Part shown: positions 9,348-20,703 of the stretch, one piece after another
Position numbering within the stretch: position 1 is the first letter of the stretch
Layout: every line of letters begins with the position of its first letter
NCBI RefSeq assembly: GCF_000243675.2
Contig: NZ_AHMM02000016.1
Span: 1 to 64,000, forward strand
Reading direction: 5' to 3'
Length of the DNA stretch: 64,000 bases
Source: Leptospira inadai serovar Lyme str. 10
Lineage (GTDB): Bacteria; Spirochaetota; Leptospiria; Leptospirales; Leptospiraceae
The notes under the pieces: model-generated
Databases searched by the model: none
Told to the model about the DNA's origin: nothing
The model's input: only the letters and a program-made list of their open reading frames with translations
Made by a program: the position numbers and the translations under genes

Positions 9348-10097
9348 TTAAAAAGAACTAAGAGCCGCACGAATAAAGCTGGTGACCGGAGCCTGCTCCC
9401 GAGTATCTTCCAAACCTTCTCGAAGTTCTCTCAGTACGATTTGCGCATCCGTTAAAACGGTATTTATATTCGTGTGAAGGTCGTCTCGATTGATCAATCT
9501 ACCTAGCGTACCGTCGCCGCTATTAACTTTTGTAGTGATATCGGCGACATTGGAAAAAGTTCTGCGGATATCTCCTCTATTTTCGGCGATAAGCTCCGAG
9601 AGAGAAACCAACGGATCTTGCAGAACCCTTCCTTTCAGTCGAGCGCCGGTCTTATAATCCACCGGCTTATAGATACTCCCGGGAGGAAGTTTTGCTTCCG
9701 GCGGCGCCTCCAGAGTTCCGGGATCGATGGAGATCACGCGGCCGGACAAAAGACTTTCGTTTCGAATCGTGATATCGTAGTTTTCATACAGCCGAAGCGG
9801 TTCCTTCAGGATGATCGTCACCTCCACTCGGGTCGCGACCCCGATTTCGCCGACCGGTAAGGCGATTCCTTCTTCGTTAATCTGGACCAGGCGAATATTG
9901 GATACGTAACCGAAAGGAACTCCTTGAACGGTGACTTTGTTTCCGACTTTGATCCCTTCCGCGTTTTTAAAATTGATTTTGAGAAACTCTCCCCGTTTTT
10001 GAACCGGGCCTCCTTCGGTCATTACGGTAAAATAACCTACGATGACCAAGGCAACGGAAAATATGGCGCCTACTAAAAGATAGCGAAATGATTTCAT
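9348..10097 (-). CDS. mlaD: MlaD-like MCE-domain lipid transport protein
   Basis: 249 residues with one N-terminal membrane anchor ([20 protein letters not shown]) followed by an MCE domain beginning about residue 35 ([23 protein letters not shown]). MCE proteins form hexameric rings that bind phospholipid and sit on the MlaFE transporter in the inner membrane. The C-terminal part (170-249) is helical ([13 protein letters not shown]). It is the third gene of an mlaE-F-D order on the minus strand, 70 bases after mlaF. No mlaB or mlaC-like gene is in the window. Confidence 0.88.
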   Translation of the reverse strand: MKSFRYLLVGAIFSVALVIVGYFTVMTEGGPVQKRGEFLKINFKNAEGIKVGNKVTVQGVPFGYVSNIRLVQINEEGIALPVGEIGVATRVEVTIILKEPLRLYENYDITIRNESLLSGRVISIDPGTLEAPPEAKLPPGSIYKPVDYKTGARLKGRVLQDPLVSLSELIAENRGDIRRTFSNVADITTKVNSGDGTLGRLINRDDLHTNINTVLTDAQIVLRELREGLEDTREQAPVTSFIRAALSSF

Positions 10098-10167
10098 TTT
10101 CTATTCCGATTCTCCACTACTAATATCGACCTTTTTTCCCGCAAATCCGGCTCTTTGACCGGAGTTT

Positions 10168-10932
10168 TCACGACTTAGTTTCCAAAATCATAGGACCCTT
10201 TGTCGAGCCTGTTACGAATTGTCTAACAAACTCGTTATCGGAAGTTTTGACATCGTCGGGAGTTCCGGTATAAAGAACCTGGCCTCCGTAAAAGAAAGAG
10301 ATCCGGTCCGCAATCATATACGCGCTCGACATATCATGAGTGACTACGATTTGCGCAGCCCCGGTTTCCTGGCGGATTCGAATGATTAATTCGTTGATCA
10401 CATTCGACATGATCGGATCCAATCCGGAGGTAGGTTCGTCGTAAAGTATAATCTCTGGATTAGACGCTATGGCTCGGGCCAATCCGGCTCGTTTTTTCAT
10501 TCCTCCGGAGATATCGTTCGGATAATTATCCTTTGCGATGGTCATATCCACTAGCCGGAGTTTCTCGGATACGATGCTTTGAATTTCGGCTTCCGAAAAT
10601 AGTTTGTGCTCCCGTAGCGGCAGGGCGACGTTATCGAAAACGGTCATCCAGTTGATAAGCGCACCGGATTGGAATAGGACTCCCATTTTCGCGCGGAGTC
10701 GTTTTCGTTCCACTTCGGGAATGCCTGAAATTCTCTCTCCAAAAATTCTACATTCGCCTGCATCGGGATCCAGTAAGCCGGTAATGTGTTTAAGAGTTAC
10801 CGACTTGCCCGTTCCGGAAGGTCCTAGGATCACCATCGTTTCTCCCTTGCGGACTTGTAGATTCATGCCCTTCAGGATTTTTCGGGACCCGAAGGCCTTG
10901 TGCATATTGACGATTTCTATCGCGTAATCCAT
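10168..10932 (-). CDS. mlaF: MlaF-like ABC transporter ATPase
   Basis: 254 residues. Walker A GPSGTGKS is at 37-44, the signature [14 protein letters not shown] at 141-154 and Walker [14 protein letters not shown] at 161-173, with the H-loop in VVTHDMSS. The wording of the signature is typical of MlaF/Ttg2A, the ATPase that powers phospholipid trafficking between membranes. It begins 3 bases after the permease gene. Confidence 0.92.
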   Translation of the reverse strand: MDYAIEIVNMHKAFGSRKILKGMNLQVRKGETMVILGPSGTGKSVTLKHITGLLDPDAGECRIFGERISGIPEVERKRLRAKMGVLFQSGALINWMTVFDNVALPLREHKLFSEAEIQSIVSEKLRLVDMTIAKDNYPNDISGGMKKRAGLARAIASNPEIILYDEPTSGLDPIMSNVINELIIRIRQETGAAQIVVTHDMSSAYMIADRISFFYGGQVLYTGTPDDVKTSDNEFVRQFVTGSTKGPMILETKS

Positions 10933-10935
10933 TCT

Positions 10936-11715
10936 CTATTGCCTATAGAAAATCGCCGTAATGACGTAACCGAAAAAGATCACCATCAAGAAAGAAGTAA
11001 CCACCGATTCCCTGGTCGCCCGACCGACTCCTATCGCACCTCCGAAAGTCCGAAGTCCATGCGAACAGGAAATGGAGGCGATAATCAACCCGAATACATA
11101 TCCTTTAAAAAGTCCGGTATATAAATCTTTCAATCCGGGAATGGAGGTGATTCTTTCGTAAACGTCCTGGAAATACACGATATATTCGATCCCTAATTGA
11201 AAATGTCCGACAACTGCACCGCCGAAAATTCCTAGGATGCTCGAATATACGCAAAGAACGGGGACCATCAGCGAGAACCCCAAGACTCGAGGAAAAACAA
11301 GAAATCTAACCGGATCTATGGACATGACTTCCAATGCGTCGATTTCTTCCGAAACTTTCATCGTTCCTATCTCAGCCGCCATTGCCGAACCGATCGAGGC
11401 GGAAAGAATCAAGGCCGTCATGAAAGGGGACATTTCCCGTGTAAGAGTGACCGTAAGGAGCAATCCGATCTGTCCCTCGGCTCCAAAATCTTTCAGGCCC
11501 AGCCCGGTATTCAGAGTCAAAAGCATTCCCGTAAAGATTGCAACGACGGAAACGACGAATAAACTTCCTACTCCCGCGATGAACATTTGATCCAGGATTT
11601 CCTTTCTTTTATCGTAAGCGAATCTTAGGTTTAAAAAAGTCTCCGCAATTAATAGAATCGTATATCCCGCCGCGTAGAGAGTCTGATTTGTCTTTGCCTT
11701 TAGAATCTCGAACAT
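10936..11715 (-). CDS. mlaE: MlaE-like ABC permease
   Basis: 259 residues with about five membrane helices. The family signature [19 protein letters not shown] is present near the middle, with [21 protein letters not shown] after it. MlaE is the inner-membrane channel partner of MlaF and MlaD in glycerophospholipid transport. The gene starts 4 bases after the unknown aromatic-repeat gene. Confidence 0.92.
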   Translation of the reverse strand: MFEILKAKTNQTLYAAGYTILLIAETFLNLRFAYDKRKEILDQMFIAGVGSLFVVSVVAIFTGMLLTLNTGLGLKDFGAEGQIGLLLTVTLTREMSPFMTALILSASIGSAMAAEIGTMKVSEEIDALEVMSIDPVRFLVFPRVLGFSLMVPVLCVYSSILGIFGGAVVGHFQLGIEYIVYFQDVYERITSIPGLKDLYTGLFKGYVFGLIIASISCSHGLRTFGGAIGVGRATRESVVTSFLMVIFFGYVITAIFYRQ

Positions 11716-11719
11716 TCTT

Positions 11720-13120
11720 TTAAATCTTTATCCACCATAGGAGCTGGACGGTTGTTTTTCCCTTATCTTTTTCAACTCCGAAAAATCCGTACAGAAATTG
11801 GTAGGAAGTTTTTTCCGGAGTCGAGGAATATTCGACCAAAAAGGGGATATGCACATGAAATTCATCCTTTGTCCATCGCTGGGTGTACAACCTCATCAGG
11901 AAAGAAAGACGCTTTTCCCCGTTAGCTAATTTTTGGAATTCTAGGATAGACCAGACCGGATCCCAAATTCTTTCAACAGCTTCCGATTTTAACGGGAAGA
12001 GGGAAAGGAAATTCCAGGTTAAGTTTCCGTCTCTGTCTTCATGCCAACGAAATAACGGCCATAGCTTATAGTAGTTTTCCTCTCGACCCCATTGCACGTA
12101 AGTTCGATTTGTTCTCCACCAAAAGGGAATCAGGTATGTTTCCGAGGATTTTATATGATACGTGTCCGAACTCAGGCGAAAGTAAAGAGGAGTAAAAAAT
12201 CTAGTTTCTTTATAAGCGAAACGATAGTAGCCGTAAAACGGAAATAGAATCAGTTTCCGATAATCTTCGTCGTCGTTTCGACCGTATTGGACCAGAAAAA
12301 AAAGAACGTTCCAATCTATTTCTTGGGTTCGTTTATCATATCCGTAGCCGAAGAGAGAACCCAAAAGCGGAAACCACAAATAAGCTCGGGCTTTCATATT
12401 TCCGAAAGCGGAATCCTTAGACAGATACAGGGGCCAAAACATCCAGTACGAAGCCGGCTCTCGTTTGTCCTGAAACGTCTCCCCCCATTGGAAGAAAGGC
12501 CAAAGAATCGAATACCTTTCGTATTTCCCCTTATGCACTTTTCTGGAAAAGAACGGAAAGAGACGGAACTCGCTCCGAACGTCGGAACTCCCGTACAGAA
12601 AGATGGGCCAAAGAACCGAGTGTGCGTTATATGTTTTGTATTTCCAATTCGTATAAACGGGAAATAGCGCGAAATTTAGTTCCGAGTAGGCCAGTTTGTT
12701 ACGAAGTCGACCGTAAATGGGAAAAAAACCGAAATACGATTCTCGGGCCGAATCCCCTTTCCCCCAAATCAAAAGCGGGGAGAGAGTATCCTCGTCCCAG
12801 CCTTGATCGTCGTGAAACGTTTCGGTTCCGGTCGCGAAGAAAAGAAAGGACCAGACTTTCCAATAGTCCGTTTGCTCCGAATAAAAAATGGGTAATAGGA
12901 AAGTTCTATATTGATAATTCGATTTTGTTTCCTTATAATAGGAAAAAAAAGGCCTGTAAATTTGCTCTTCTTCTCCTAAGCGTTTTTCCTTTTGATACAG
13001 AAACCAAAATTGGCTGTATTCGGCAGGATAAGGAGAGATCGGTTTGATCGGGAATTCAGAAAATAGACTTTCCGTACAAAAGAGGAATGATAGGATAAGA
13101 AGAATTCGTACAAATCTCAT
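11720..13120 (-). CDS. Secreted protein with repeated aromatic-proline motifs, first gene of the mla operon
   Basis: 466 residues. A signal peptide (about 1-21) is followed by a chain of related strands centred on a hydrophobic-Pro-aromatic core: [74 protein letters not shown] and LWPLFRW. They recur roughly every 20-40 residues, separated by polar turns. I do not know the family. The very high aromatic content, export signal and repeat layout suggest a beta-sheet protein at or in the outer membrane. Lying 4 bases before mlaE, it may supply an outer-membrane or periplasmic part of the lipid pathway; that is inference. Confidence 0.7.
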   Translation of the reverse strand: MRFVRILLILSFLFCTESLFSEFPIKPISPYPAEYSQFWFLYQKEKRLGEEEQIYRPFFSYYKETKSNYQYRTFLLPIFYSEQTDYWKVWSFLFFATGTETFHDDQGWDEDTLSPLLIWGKGDSARESYFGFFPIYGRLRNKLAYSELNFALFPVYTNWKYKTYNAHSVLWPIFLYGSSDVRSEFRLFPFFSRKVHKGKYERYSILWPFFQWGETFQDKREPASYWMFWPLYLSKDSAFGNMKARAYLWFPLLGSLFGYGYDKRTQEIDWNVLFFLVQYGRNDDEDYRKLILFPFYGYYRFAYKETRFFTPLYFRLSSDTYHIKSSETYLIPFWWRTNRTYVQWGREENYYKLWPLFRWHEDRDGNLTWNFLSLFPLKSEAVERIWDPVWSILEFQKLANGEKRLSFLMRLYTQRWTKDEFHVHIPFLVEYSSTPEKTSYQFLYGFFGVEKDKGKTTVQLLWWIKI

Positions 13121-13163
13121 TCTTTAGGTCTACATCTGAAGTTTGGAGGAAAGAGAGGTCCGT

Positions 13164-14228
13164 TTGTTAAAGGTAGCTGTTTTATACGGAGGAACGTCCA
13201 CGGAGCATTTGATATCCCTGAGGACAGGCGCGTTCATATGTAGGACATTGGCCGCCATGGGACATCCGGTCAAACCCATTCTTATCACAAAGGATGCTAA
13301 GTGGGTAATCCCTAGTGAATATCGGATTCTTTTGCCGGAAGGAGAACCGACCGATTCGCTTTCTTACCAAAAAGAGTTCGAACAATTAAACGAATGCGTT
13401 GCCTCTTCATTTTCAAGTCTAGATTGCGATATCGCCTTTCTGGGACTGCATGGAACGTTCGGAGAGGATGGATCTCTCCAAGGATTTTTGAAGGTTCTCG
13501 GGATTCCATTTACCGGTTCGGACGTAATAGCATCCGCCTTAGGCATGGATAAAATTAGAGCAAACCGGTTGTTTCAAGTTGCGAATCTAAGCGTGGCACC
13601 TTTTTGGGAACTGAAAAAAGAGGAATACTTGGCTGCGCCGACTCGGGTCGAATCGCTCGGATTGCCATTCCCATTATTCCTTAAACCGGTCGAGGGTGGT
13701 TCCAGTTATCATACTTATAGGATTAATACACGCGAAGAGCTAGGCCCAAAACTATCCGAGTTCTTTGAGCACGAAGATCATGCTATATTGCAAAAGTTTC
13801 TATCGGGAACCGAAGTATCCTGCGGAGTGTGGGAAAAGAATACAAACGGAAATAAATCCATTCTCGCATTACCTCCCACTGAAATTATTCCCGGCGGAGA
13901 ATTTTTTGATGTCGAGTCCAAATACAAATCCGGATTGTCCCAAGAAATTACTCCGGCACGGTTACCGGAGTCGATGATTCAAAAAATACAGAATCAGTCG
14001 ATTCTCGCGCATAAAACGCTAGGTTGTGAAGGATGTTCCAGGACGGATTTTATCGTCGTGGAGGGAGAGCCGTATATCTTGGAAACGAACACTCTTCCGG
14101 GAATGACCGAAACCAGCCTACTACCGCAGCAGGCAAAAGCGGCCGGAATTTCGATCCAGGAAATCTATAGATCGTTAATCGACCAAGCATTGGAGCGAGC
14201 GGGAAAAATTCCCGTACAATCAACTTAA
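13164..14228 (+). CDS. ddl: D-alanine--D-alanine ligase
   Basis: 354 residues from a TTG start at 13164, preceded by GAGAGG at a good distance; another in-frame TTG lies at 13143. The N-terminus KVAVLYGGTSTEHLISLRTG is the Ddl signature, and the ATP-grasp body follows, with GLHGTFGEDGSLQGFL, KPVEGGSS and the metal-binding ETNTLPGMTETSLLPQQA. The enzyme joins two D-alanines for peptidoglycan precursors in the cytoplasm. It diverges from the aromatic-repeat gene and its stop overlaps the convergent metW by 4 nt. Confidence 0.95.
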   Translation: MLKVAVLYGGTSTEHLISLRTGAFICRTLAAMGHPVKPILITKDAKWVIPSEYRILLPEGEPTDSLSYQKEFEQLNECVASSFSSLDCDIAFLGLHGTFGEDGSLQGFLKVLGIPFTGSDVIASALGMDKIRANRLFQVANLSVAPFWELKKEEYLAAPTRVESLGLPFPLFLKPVEGGSSYHTYRINTREELGPKLSEFFEHEDHAILQKFLSGTEVSCGVWEKNTNGNKSILALPPTEIIPGGEFFDVESKYKSGLSQEITPARLPESMIQKIQNQSILAHKTLGCEGCSRTDFIVVEGEPYILETNTLPGMTETSLLPQQAKAAGISIQEIYRSLIDQALERAGKIPVQST

Positions 14229-14833
14229 CGAATTTGGAATAGAGCTAGTTTCGCGAAGAAATTCGGTCGAATCGTAATCTGCTTAAAATCCCGAAAGAAG
14301 GCCCTGTCTTCGACGGTAAATCCGCGAATTTGACAGAATTCTTCAAAGTCCAGTACGGAAAGGAAGTGTAAATTCGGAGTGTCGAACCAGCGGTACGGTA
14401 ATAAATCCGTTACGGGAGTTTTTCCTCCCAACAGAATCTTGAATCGTACTTCCCAGTATCCGAAGTTTGCGAAAACGATGACGACCCGCTTTCCGATTCG
14501 AAGACATTCCTTAATGATATCTCCCGGATGACGGGTTTCCTGGATCGTTTGGTTTAAAATCACATAATCGAACCTTTTATCTTCGTGATGTTCCAAGCCC
14601 TCGTCGATATCGCCATGGTGTACATAAACGCCTTTTCGGATGCATTCCACGATAGCATCTTCATCCTTTTCAATTCCTTGTCCTCGGATTCCTTTTTGGC
14701 TCAATAAATAGAGTAGGTCCCCGTTGCCGCAACCCAGGTCCAATACTCTCGAACCGGGGGAGATGGCGTTTATAATGTATGCGAAGTCCGGTCTTTCTTT
14801 TAATGTAATATCGGATAAGATTCTCGAATCCAT
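14225..14833 (-). CDS. metW: Methionine biosynthesis protein MetW (SAM-methyltransferase fold)
   Basis: 202 residues. The methyltransferase motif VLDLGCGNGDLLYLL is followed by the MetW-specific run ILNQTIQE and by FANFGYWEVR, GGKTPVTDLLPYRWFDTPN and HFLSVLDFEEFC. MetW is found next to metX in many bacteria, where it helps homoserine acylation. Here it begins 3 bases after metX, supporting one operon. Confidence 0.93.
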   Translation of the reverse strand: MDSRILSDITLKERPDFAYIINAISPGSRVLDLGCGNGDLLYLLSQKGIRGQGIEKDEDAIVECIRKGVYVHHGDIDEGLEHHEDKRFDYVILNQTIQETRHPGDIIKECLRIGKRVVIVFANFGYWEVRFKILLGGKTPVTDLLPYRWFDTPNLHFLSVLDFEEFCQIRGFTVEDRAFFRDFKQITIRPNFFAKLALFQIR

Positions 14834-14836
14834 TTT

Positions 14837-15940
14837 TCAACTTACCGGGTTTTCCAAAAATCCACGAAGAATGTCGTCTTGCTTTTGATTCGCAAGTAGG
14901 AAGCTATCGTGACCTTCTTTACTATTCAATTCCACGTAAAAAACCCGTTTATCCGATGCCTCTAAACTTTTAACGATTTCCCTAGACTGAGCGGGAGGAT
15001 ACAACCAATCGGAACTATAGGATACCACTAAGAAGCGGCAGGTTGCAGGAGTCAACGCGGCGGTTAGTTCCTTTCCCTTTCCCAGGCTAAAATGATCCAA
15101 GGCCTGAGTAACATAAATATAAGAATTCGCGTCGAAACGATCCACGAAGCTTTCCCCTTGGTAGATCAAATAGCTTCCGACGGCAAAATCGGAATTAAGA
15201 AGATTTCCTCTGGGCGGATTTCTACCGAACTTTTCCCGCATTTTTTCATCCGAAAGATAGGTGATATGGGCGACCATGCGGGCTAGAGCCAATCCTTTTC
15301 TGGGTGCGTTTTCGTCGTACAAACCGTTATTCCAATTCGGGTCCGATAAGATGGCCTGGCGACCGACCTCGTTGAACGCAATCTGCATAGCCGAATGCTC
15401 CGCAGTGGAAGCTAAAATAATGCAATTCGTCAGACTTTCCGGATAGGCGATACTCCATTGTAGGGCTTGCATTCCCCCCATAGAACCGCCGGCGACGCAA
15501 TACAATTTTTCCACGCCTAACTGTTCGACCAATAATTTCTGTGCTGCGACCATATCCTTGATGGATACGAAAGGAAAACTGGAACCGAAAGGTTTCCCGG
15601 TTACAGGACTGATCGTCAAAGGACCGGAAGAACCTTTACATCCTCCGATTACGTTCGAAGAGATTACGAAATATTTATTCGTATCGAATGCCTTCCCTGG
15701 GCCGATATATTCGTCCCACCAACCCGGTCGTTTGTCCGAGGAGGTATGGAAGCCGGCGGCGTGGGCGTCTCCGGAAAGAGCATGACATATTAGAATTGCA
15801 TTATCTTTCCTTTCGGAAAGTTTACCGTACGTTTCATACGCGATTACGACCGGTGAAAGAACTGATCCATTGTCTAAGCGTAGGTCGGATAAAGTGACCG
15901 TTTCCGTCTTGACGATTCCGACCGATTTTTCCAGATTCAT
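14837..15940 (-). CDS. metX: Homoserine O-acetyltransferase
   Basis: 367 residues, an alpha/beta-hydrolase fold. The nucleophile Ser153 sits in GGSMGG, the acid Asp in SSDWLYP near 318 and the base His in KEGHDSFLL near 349. The oxyanion region ([12 protein letters not shown]) and WWDEYIGPG are typical of MetX. It acetylates homoserine from acetyl-CoA as the first committed methionine step. It lies downstream of metY with a 97-base gap containing a hairpin and is followed directly by metW. Confidence 0.96.
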   Translation of the reverse strand: MNLEKSVGIVKTETVTLSDLRLDNGSVLSPVVIAYETYGKLSERKDNAILICHALSGDAHAAGFHTSSDKRPGWWDEYIGPGKAFDTNKYFVISSNVIGGCKGSSGPLTISPVTGKPFGSSFPFVSIKDMVAAQKLLVEQLGVEKLYCVAGGSMGGMQALQWSIAYPESLTNCIILASTAEHSAMQIAFNEVGRQAILSDPNWNNGLYDENAPRKGLALARMVAHITYLSDEKMREKFGRNPPRGNLLNSDFAVGSYLIYQGESFVDRFDANSYIYVTQALDHFSLGKGKELTAALTPATCRFLVVSYSSDWLYPPAQSREIVKSLEASDKRVFYVELNSKEGHDSFLLANQKQDDILRGFLENPVS

Positions 15941-15962
15941 TCCTTCTTTTCCAAACTGGGAA

Positions 15963-16005
15963 AGCCACTCTCTCGATTCTTAGAATGGAATCTCGAGAAG
16001 TGGCT
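15963..16005. terminator. Long hairpin between metY and metX
   Basis: AGCCACT-C-TCTCGA pairs with TCGAGA-AGTGGCT, a 13-bp stem with a single bulged C at 15970. T-rich DNA follows on the plus strand and a short T run on the minus strand. It may end or weaken metY transcription before metX. Confidence 0.5.
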
Positions 16006-16037
16006 GTTTTAGACGATTTTCTTAGAGGAATTAGACG

Positions 16038-17701
<1,664 letters not shown>

Positions 17702-17718
17702 CCCGGAGCTTCTCCGGG
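17702..17718 (+). promoter_or_regulatory. GC-rich hairpin at the ribosome-binding region of the barrel gene
   Basis: CCCGGAG-CTT-CTCCGGG is a perfect 7-bp stem with a 3-nt loop ending 7 bases before the ATG. The only GGAG in reach lies inside the stem, so the hairpin could hide the ribosome-binding site and make translation depend on temperature or a factor. It lacks a T run, so a terminator is unlikely. Confidence 0.5.
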
Positions 17719-17725
17719 ATGGAAT

Positions 17726-19414
17726 ATGAAATTAAACGCATTTACGAAAATAAAGAACGGCATTTTATACCCCGGAATCTTCCTCTTCGCAACGGTTTTA
17801 TTTCCCATTCCCGGGGGTATGGATTTGCAGGCCCAATTATGGTTTCCGCCCGGTAGGCAATATATGCAACCCCCTGATCCGTTTACCTACGATGCGGGGA
17901 TTAACAAATTCAATAAAGATTATTATTTTTATATCGCCCCGACTCTAAACTTAAATTTCGGCGGAGACTTCGGAATGTCTCTTACCGTGCCTGCGAACTT
18001 TCTAATTTATCAGACGCCGCCGGTCGATCCGAATGCGAAGATAGGAAGCATTCGTAAAATCGATTACGATCAAAAGAGCGAATATTTACGATTTATTAAT
18101 AATATATGGTACGGAACCTTCGGTCAGTACAAACCGGGAGAGACTACCTTTTCGATCTATGCCGGAAAAATTTACGACGGGTATGTCGGTCACGGAACGA
18201 TCGTGAATCGATATGTAAACAACCAGAGGATCGATAATTATAACGTGGGAGTGATGTCTGATATCAATAGCGATTTCGGCGGGGTTCAAGTATTCACGAA
18301 TTCCGTTTATTCGCATGAAGTCGGAGCCGGGCGGGTATATATTCGTCCTCTGGCCGTCGCGTTCAAATTGTTTGATATTGTAACGGGTCGGTCTCCTTTA
18401 TTTTCGATGCTACCAGTGGGTCAGGGGAATGTCGCGGACGAGGCCGGTCGCCGGAAGGTCTATGAGGATGCGGGAGTCGATTCGGAAGATCGGGAGAAGT
18501 ATAGGGCCTTAGTGGAGGACGAAAAGACAAAAGAGAAGAAAGAGGAAATGATTCCGATCGATAAAAAACCGGAAACTGCCCAGCAAAAAATGAAGGAGTT
18601 TTTCAATCAGGATAATTTTGCGAATCGATTCGCGATCGGCTATACGACTGCATTCGATACGAAGGCTCCTACCCAGCTTTCCTTCGACACTACCGGACGC
18701 TTACGATTGGATGCGAATAATAATCCTTTAGTCCAGACTACGGACCGGTTGACGATCACCGGAATGGACGCCGAATATAAACTTTTAAGTTCCAAATACG
18801 TCGAACTCACGCCATACTACGATATCAATACGATTAAAAATCTAAACAATGCAAAGGGTACCCATTACGGAACCGTATTGCGACTCGGCGGAAAGGATAT
18901 TTATTTAAAAGTCAAACCCGAATACAGGAATATGGATTCGAATTATATTCCGATGTATTTTGATAGCTTCTACGAATTGGAAAGATTTCAATCTAACGTG
19001 CTTACCAATATTCCCGAAACAAAATTACAGGCGGCTAAACTTGTGAATCCGAACGGACCTCGTTTGAAGGGGACGTTCACTTCCGTCATTTTAGCCTTTT
19101 ACAGAATGTCGATCGAGGCGAACTTGGAACGCTATAACGGTCCGAATCACTCTCGAGTCTTTGTAGGAGTATATCTTCCGATCGGAAGCTTATTCATGGT
19201 ATCCGGATATTATACTAAGAAGAACTTCACTCAAAATAGCGACGCATTTAAAGTCGATAATAATGCAGTAGGTGCAATCGAGGTGGCCTTGAATCTGGGA
19301 GTCGTTACGATTCGAGTGCAGGATATACGACGTTGGGTTTACAATAGCACTTCAAACACGTTTACCGCTCAAGACGAGCAGAAAATTCTATTTTCCAATT
19401 CCCTTACTTTTTAA
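17726..19414 (+). CDS. Predicted outer-membrane beta-barrel protein
   Basis: 562 residues. A long signal sequence ends near DLQAQ (about residue 36). The rest is rich in alternating aromatic/polar strands (YYFYIAPTLNLNFGGDFGMSL, FVGVYLPIGSLFMVSGYY) and ends in an aromatic residue (SLTF), as barrels do. A charged insertion at about 230-295 (RRKVYEDAGVDSEDREKY, EKTKEKKEEM) is probably a surface or periplasmic loop. I do not recognise a named family; a porin or channel is possible. Its end overlaps the convergent rsmE gene by 27 nt. Expression may be controlled by the hairpin at the start. Confidence 0.65.
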   Translation: MKLNAFTKIKNGILYPGIFLFATVLFPIPGGMDLQAQLWFPPGRQYMQPPDPFTYDAGINKFNKDYYFYIAPTLNLNFGGDFGMSLTVPANFLIYQTPPVDPNAKIGSIRKIDYDQKSEYLRFINNIWYGTFGQYKPGETTFSIYAGKIYDGYVGHGTIVNRYVNNQRIDNYNVGVMSDINSDFGGVQVFTNSVYSHEVGAGRVYIRPLAVAFKLFDIVTGRSPLFSMLPVGQGNVADEAGRRKVYEDAGVDSEDREKYRALVEDEKTKEKKEEMIPIDKKPETAQQKMKEFFNQDNFANRFAIGYTTAFDTKAPTQLSFDTTGRLRLDANNNPLVQTTDRLTITGMDAEYKLLSSKYVELTPYYDINTIKNLNNAKGTHYGTVLRLGGKDIYLKVKPEYRNMDSNYIPMYFDSFYELERFQSNVLTNIPETKLQAAKLVNPNGPRLKGTFTSVILAFYRMSIEANLERYNGPNHSRVFVGVYLPIGSLFMVSGYYTKKNFTQNSDAFKVDNNAVGAIEVALNLGVVTIRVQDIRRWVYNSTSNTFTAQDEQKILFSNSLTF

Positions 19415-20164
19415 AATAAGTTCCCATTGAGCGAGTAGAAAAGCCAATGCATTTTCGCTCCTAAGTATCGCGGAAGATACTTTTATCGGAGACGCTCCTA
19501 ATTCCCGAAATCGCTTCCTTTCTTTTTTGCTCCATCCCGGCTCGGGTCCGAGTAGAAAGCCAGCATCCGGAATATTCGTCCGGGTCGAGAGTAGCGATTC
19601 GAGGGTGTCGCCTTTACGATCCAAATAGAATAGAGAGCCGGAAAAATCCGGAAGCACGTCGTAAAATTTTGCCTTGGATACGATTCTTTCTTTCGCCGAG
19701 GGGATAGAAAATCCTAAGGAAACCGAAGGTTCAAATACGTTCCATCCCTGTTCCATTCCGAGCCTCAGTTCCACGCGAAAATTCTCGGATTTCCAAATAG
19801 GGGAGGTAAGGTATTCGTTACGAGATAGATCGGTCGCATAAAATTCGATGGACTCGATCCCCCAAGTTCCGGCTAAATGAAGAATTTTTTCGACGGTGGG
19901 AGGTCTTTGCACTGCGGAAAATAACGACAGAGAAGGTGTTCGCCTTTTCGGAACTATGATTTTAACGTACTTGCCCAGGATGCATCGGGGATCGAGGTGG
20001 ACGATCTTGAATTTTCCTAAGGATTCGTTTAGGATTCCCGCTTTAATCGAGTCGGAAGGATTCTTATTTAAAATATTACTAATATGATTGATTCGGATCG
20101 GATCGGAGATTTTATACTTCTTATCTTCCGTTTCATTTTCGCGGGATAAGAGAAGGATATTCAT
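19388..20164 (-). CDS. rsmE: RsmE-type 16S rRNA m3U1498 methyltransferase
   Basis: 258 residues. The C-terminal knot domain carries GPEPGWSKKERKRFRELG followed by PIKVSSAILRSENALAFLLAQ, matching the RsmE pattern GPEGG-(S/T)-x2-E ... LG-x-R/S-ILR-x-ETA. The second Gly of GPEGG is Pro here, and LGxRILRTETA is altered to VSSAILRSENA. The N-terminal part (1-75) fits the PUA-like domain. It methylates U1498 in the ribosomal decoding centre. It is the last gene of a run with the zinc-ribbon and FcpB-like genes. Confidence 0.82.
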   Translation of the reverse strand: MNILLLSRENETEDKKYKISDPIRINHISNILNKNPSDSIKAGILNESLGKFKIVHLDPRCILGKYVKIIVPKRRTPSLSLFSAVQRPPTVEKILHLAGTWGIESIEFYATDLSRNEYLTSPIWKSENFRVELRLGMEQGWNVFEPSVSLGFSIPSAKERIVSKAKFYDVLPDFSGSLFYLDRKGDTLESLLSTRTNIPDAGFLLGPEPGWSKKERKRFRELGASPIKVSSAILRSENALAFLLAQWELILKSKGIGK

Positions 20165-20166
20165 AA

Positions 20167-20703
20167 TTAAATTTCATATTGAGGTCGCTCTTCCTCTTGG
20201 GGCGCGTCCGGTACGGACGGGGTGGGGATTTGCGGTTCGGATTCTTCCATATCCGGCGGAGAGTTCCGTTCTTGGAAAATAATTCTTTCCTGAGTAAAGA
20301 AGCAAGCTCTTGCGATCCCGATTAAAATGAGAGCCAGAAGCAAGTTACGAGCGAAGCGTTGCCCGAAACTTCTCGTGACAGTATAGCGGGGCATGGCTTG
20401 CTGATAGGTTTCGTGGGAAGATTTCGGAGACTGCCATCCCAAGGATTCGTTCCTGCGAGGAAAGATTTTTTCCTTCGCCTTTCTCCATAGCTCCTCGATG
20501 AAAAGAAAAAATCCTCGCCAGGAGCGAGGATTGCTATTGTCTTCCGATCCTGATTCATATCGACCTCCCGTAAGGGAGGCCTTATCATCAGGATCAAATA
20601 AGAAGGAATGGTAGCACCGAGGGCACCGAACCGTCAACTTTCCTAGATTAACCGGGATTCGTAATTCGGTTCGGCAAGACGAACAGGGAACAATATATCT
20701 CAC
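20167..20703 (-). CDS. Zinc-ribbon protein with one membrane segment
   Basis: 178 residues. The N-terminus has CSSC (7-10) and CPRC (27-30), a compact zinc ribbon of the MJ0042 kind. A long polar stretch follows, then one hydrophobic helix (LLLALILIGIARACFF, about 121-136) and a proline/glutamate-rich tail. No function can be given. It lies directly between the FcpB-like gene (0 bases) and rsmE (2 bases), so the three are probably cotranscribed. Confidence 0.65.
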   Translation of the reverse strand: MRYIVPCSSCRTELRIPVNLGKLTVRCPRCYHSFLFDPDDKASLTGGRYESGSEDNSNPRSWRGFFLFIEELWRKAKEKIFPRRNESLGWQSPKSSHETYQQAMPRYTVTRSFGQRFARNLLLALILIGIARACFFTQERIIFQERNSPPDMEESEPQIPTPSVPDAPQEEERPQYEI

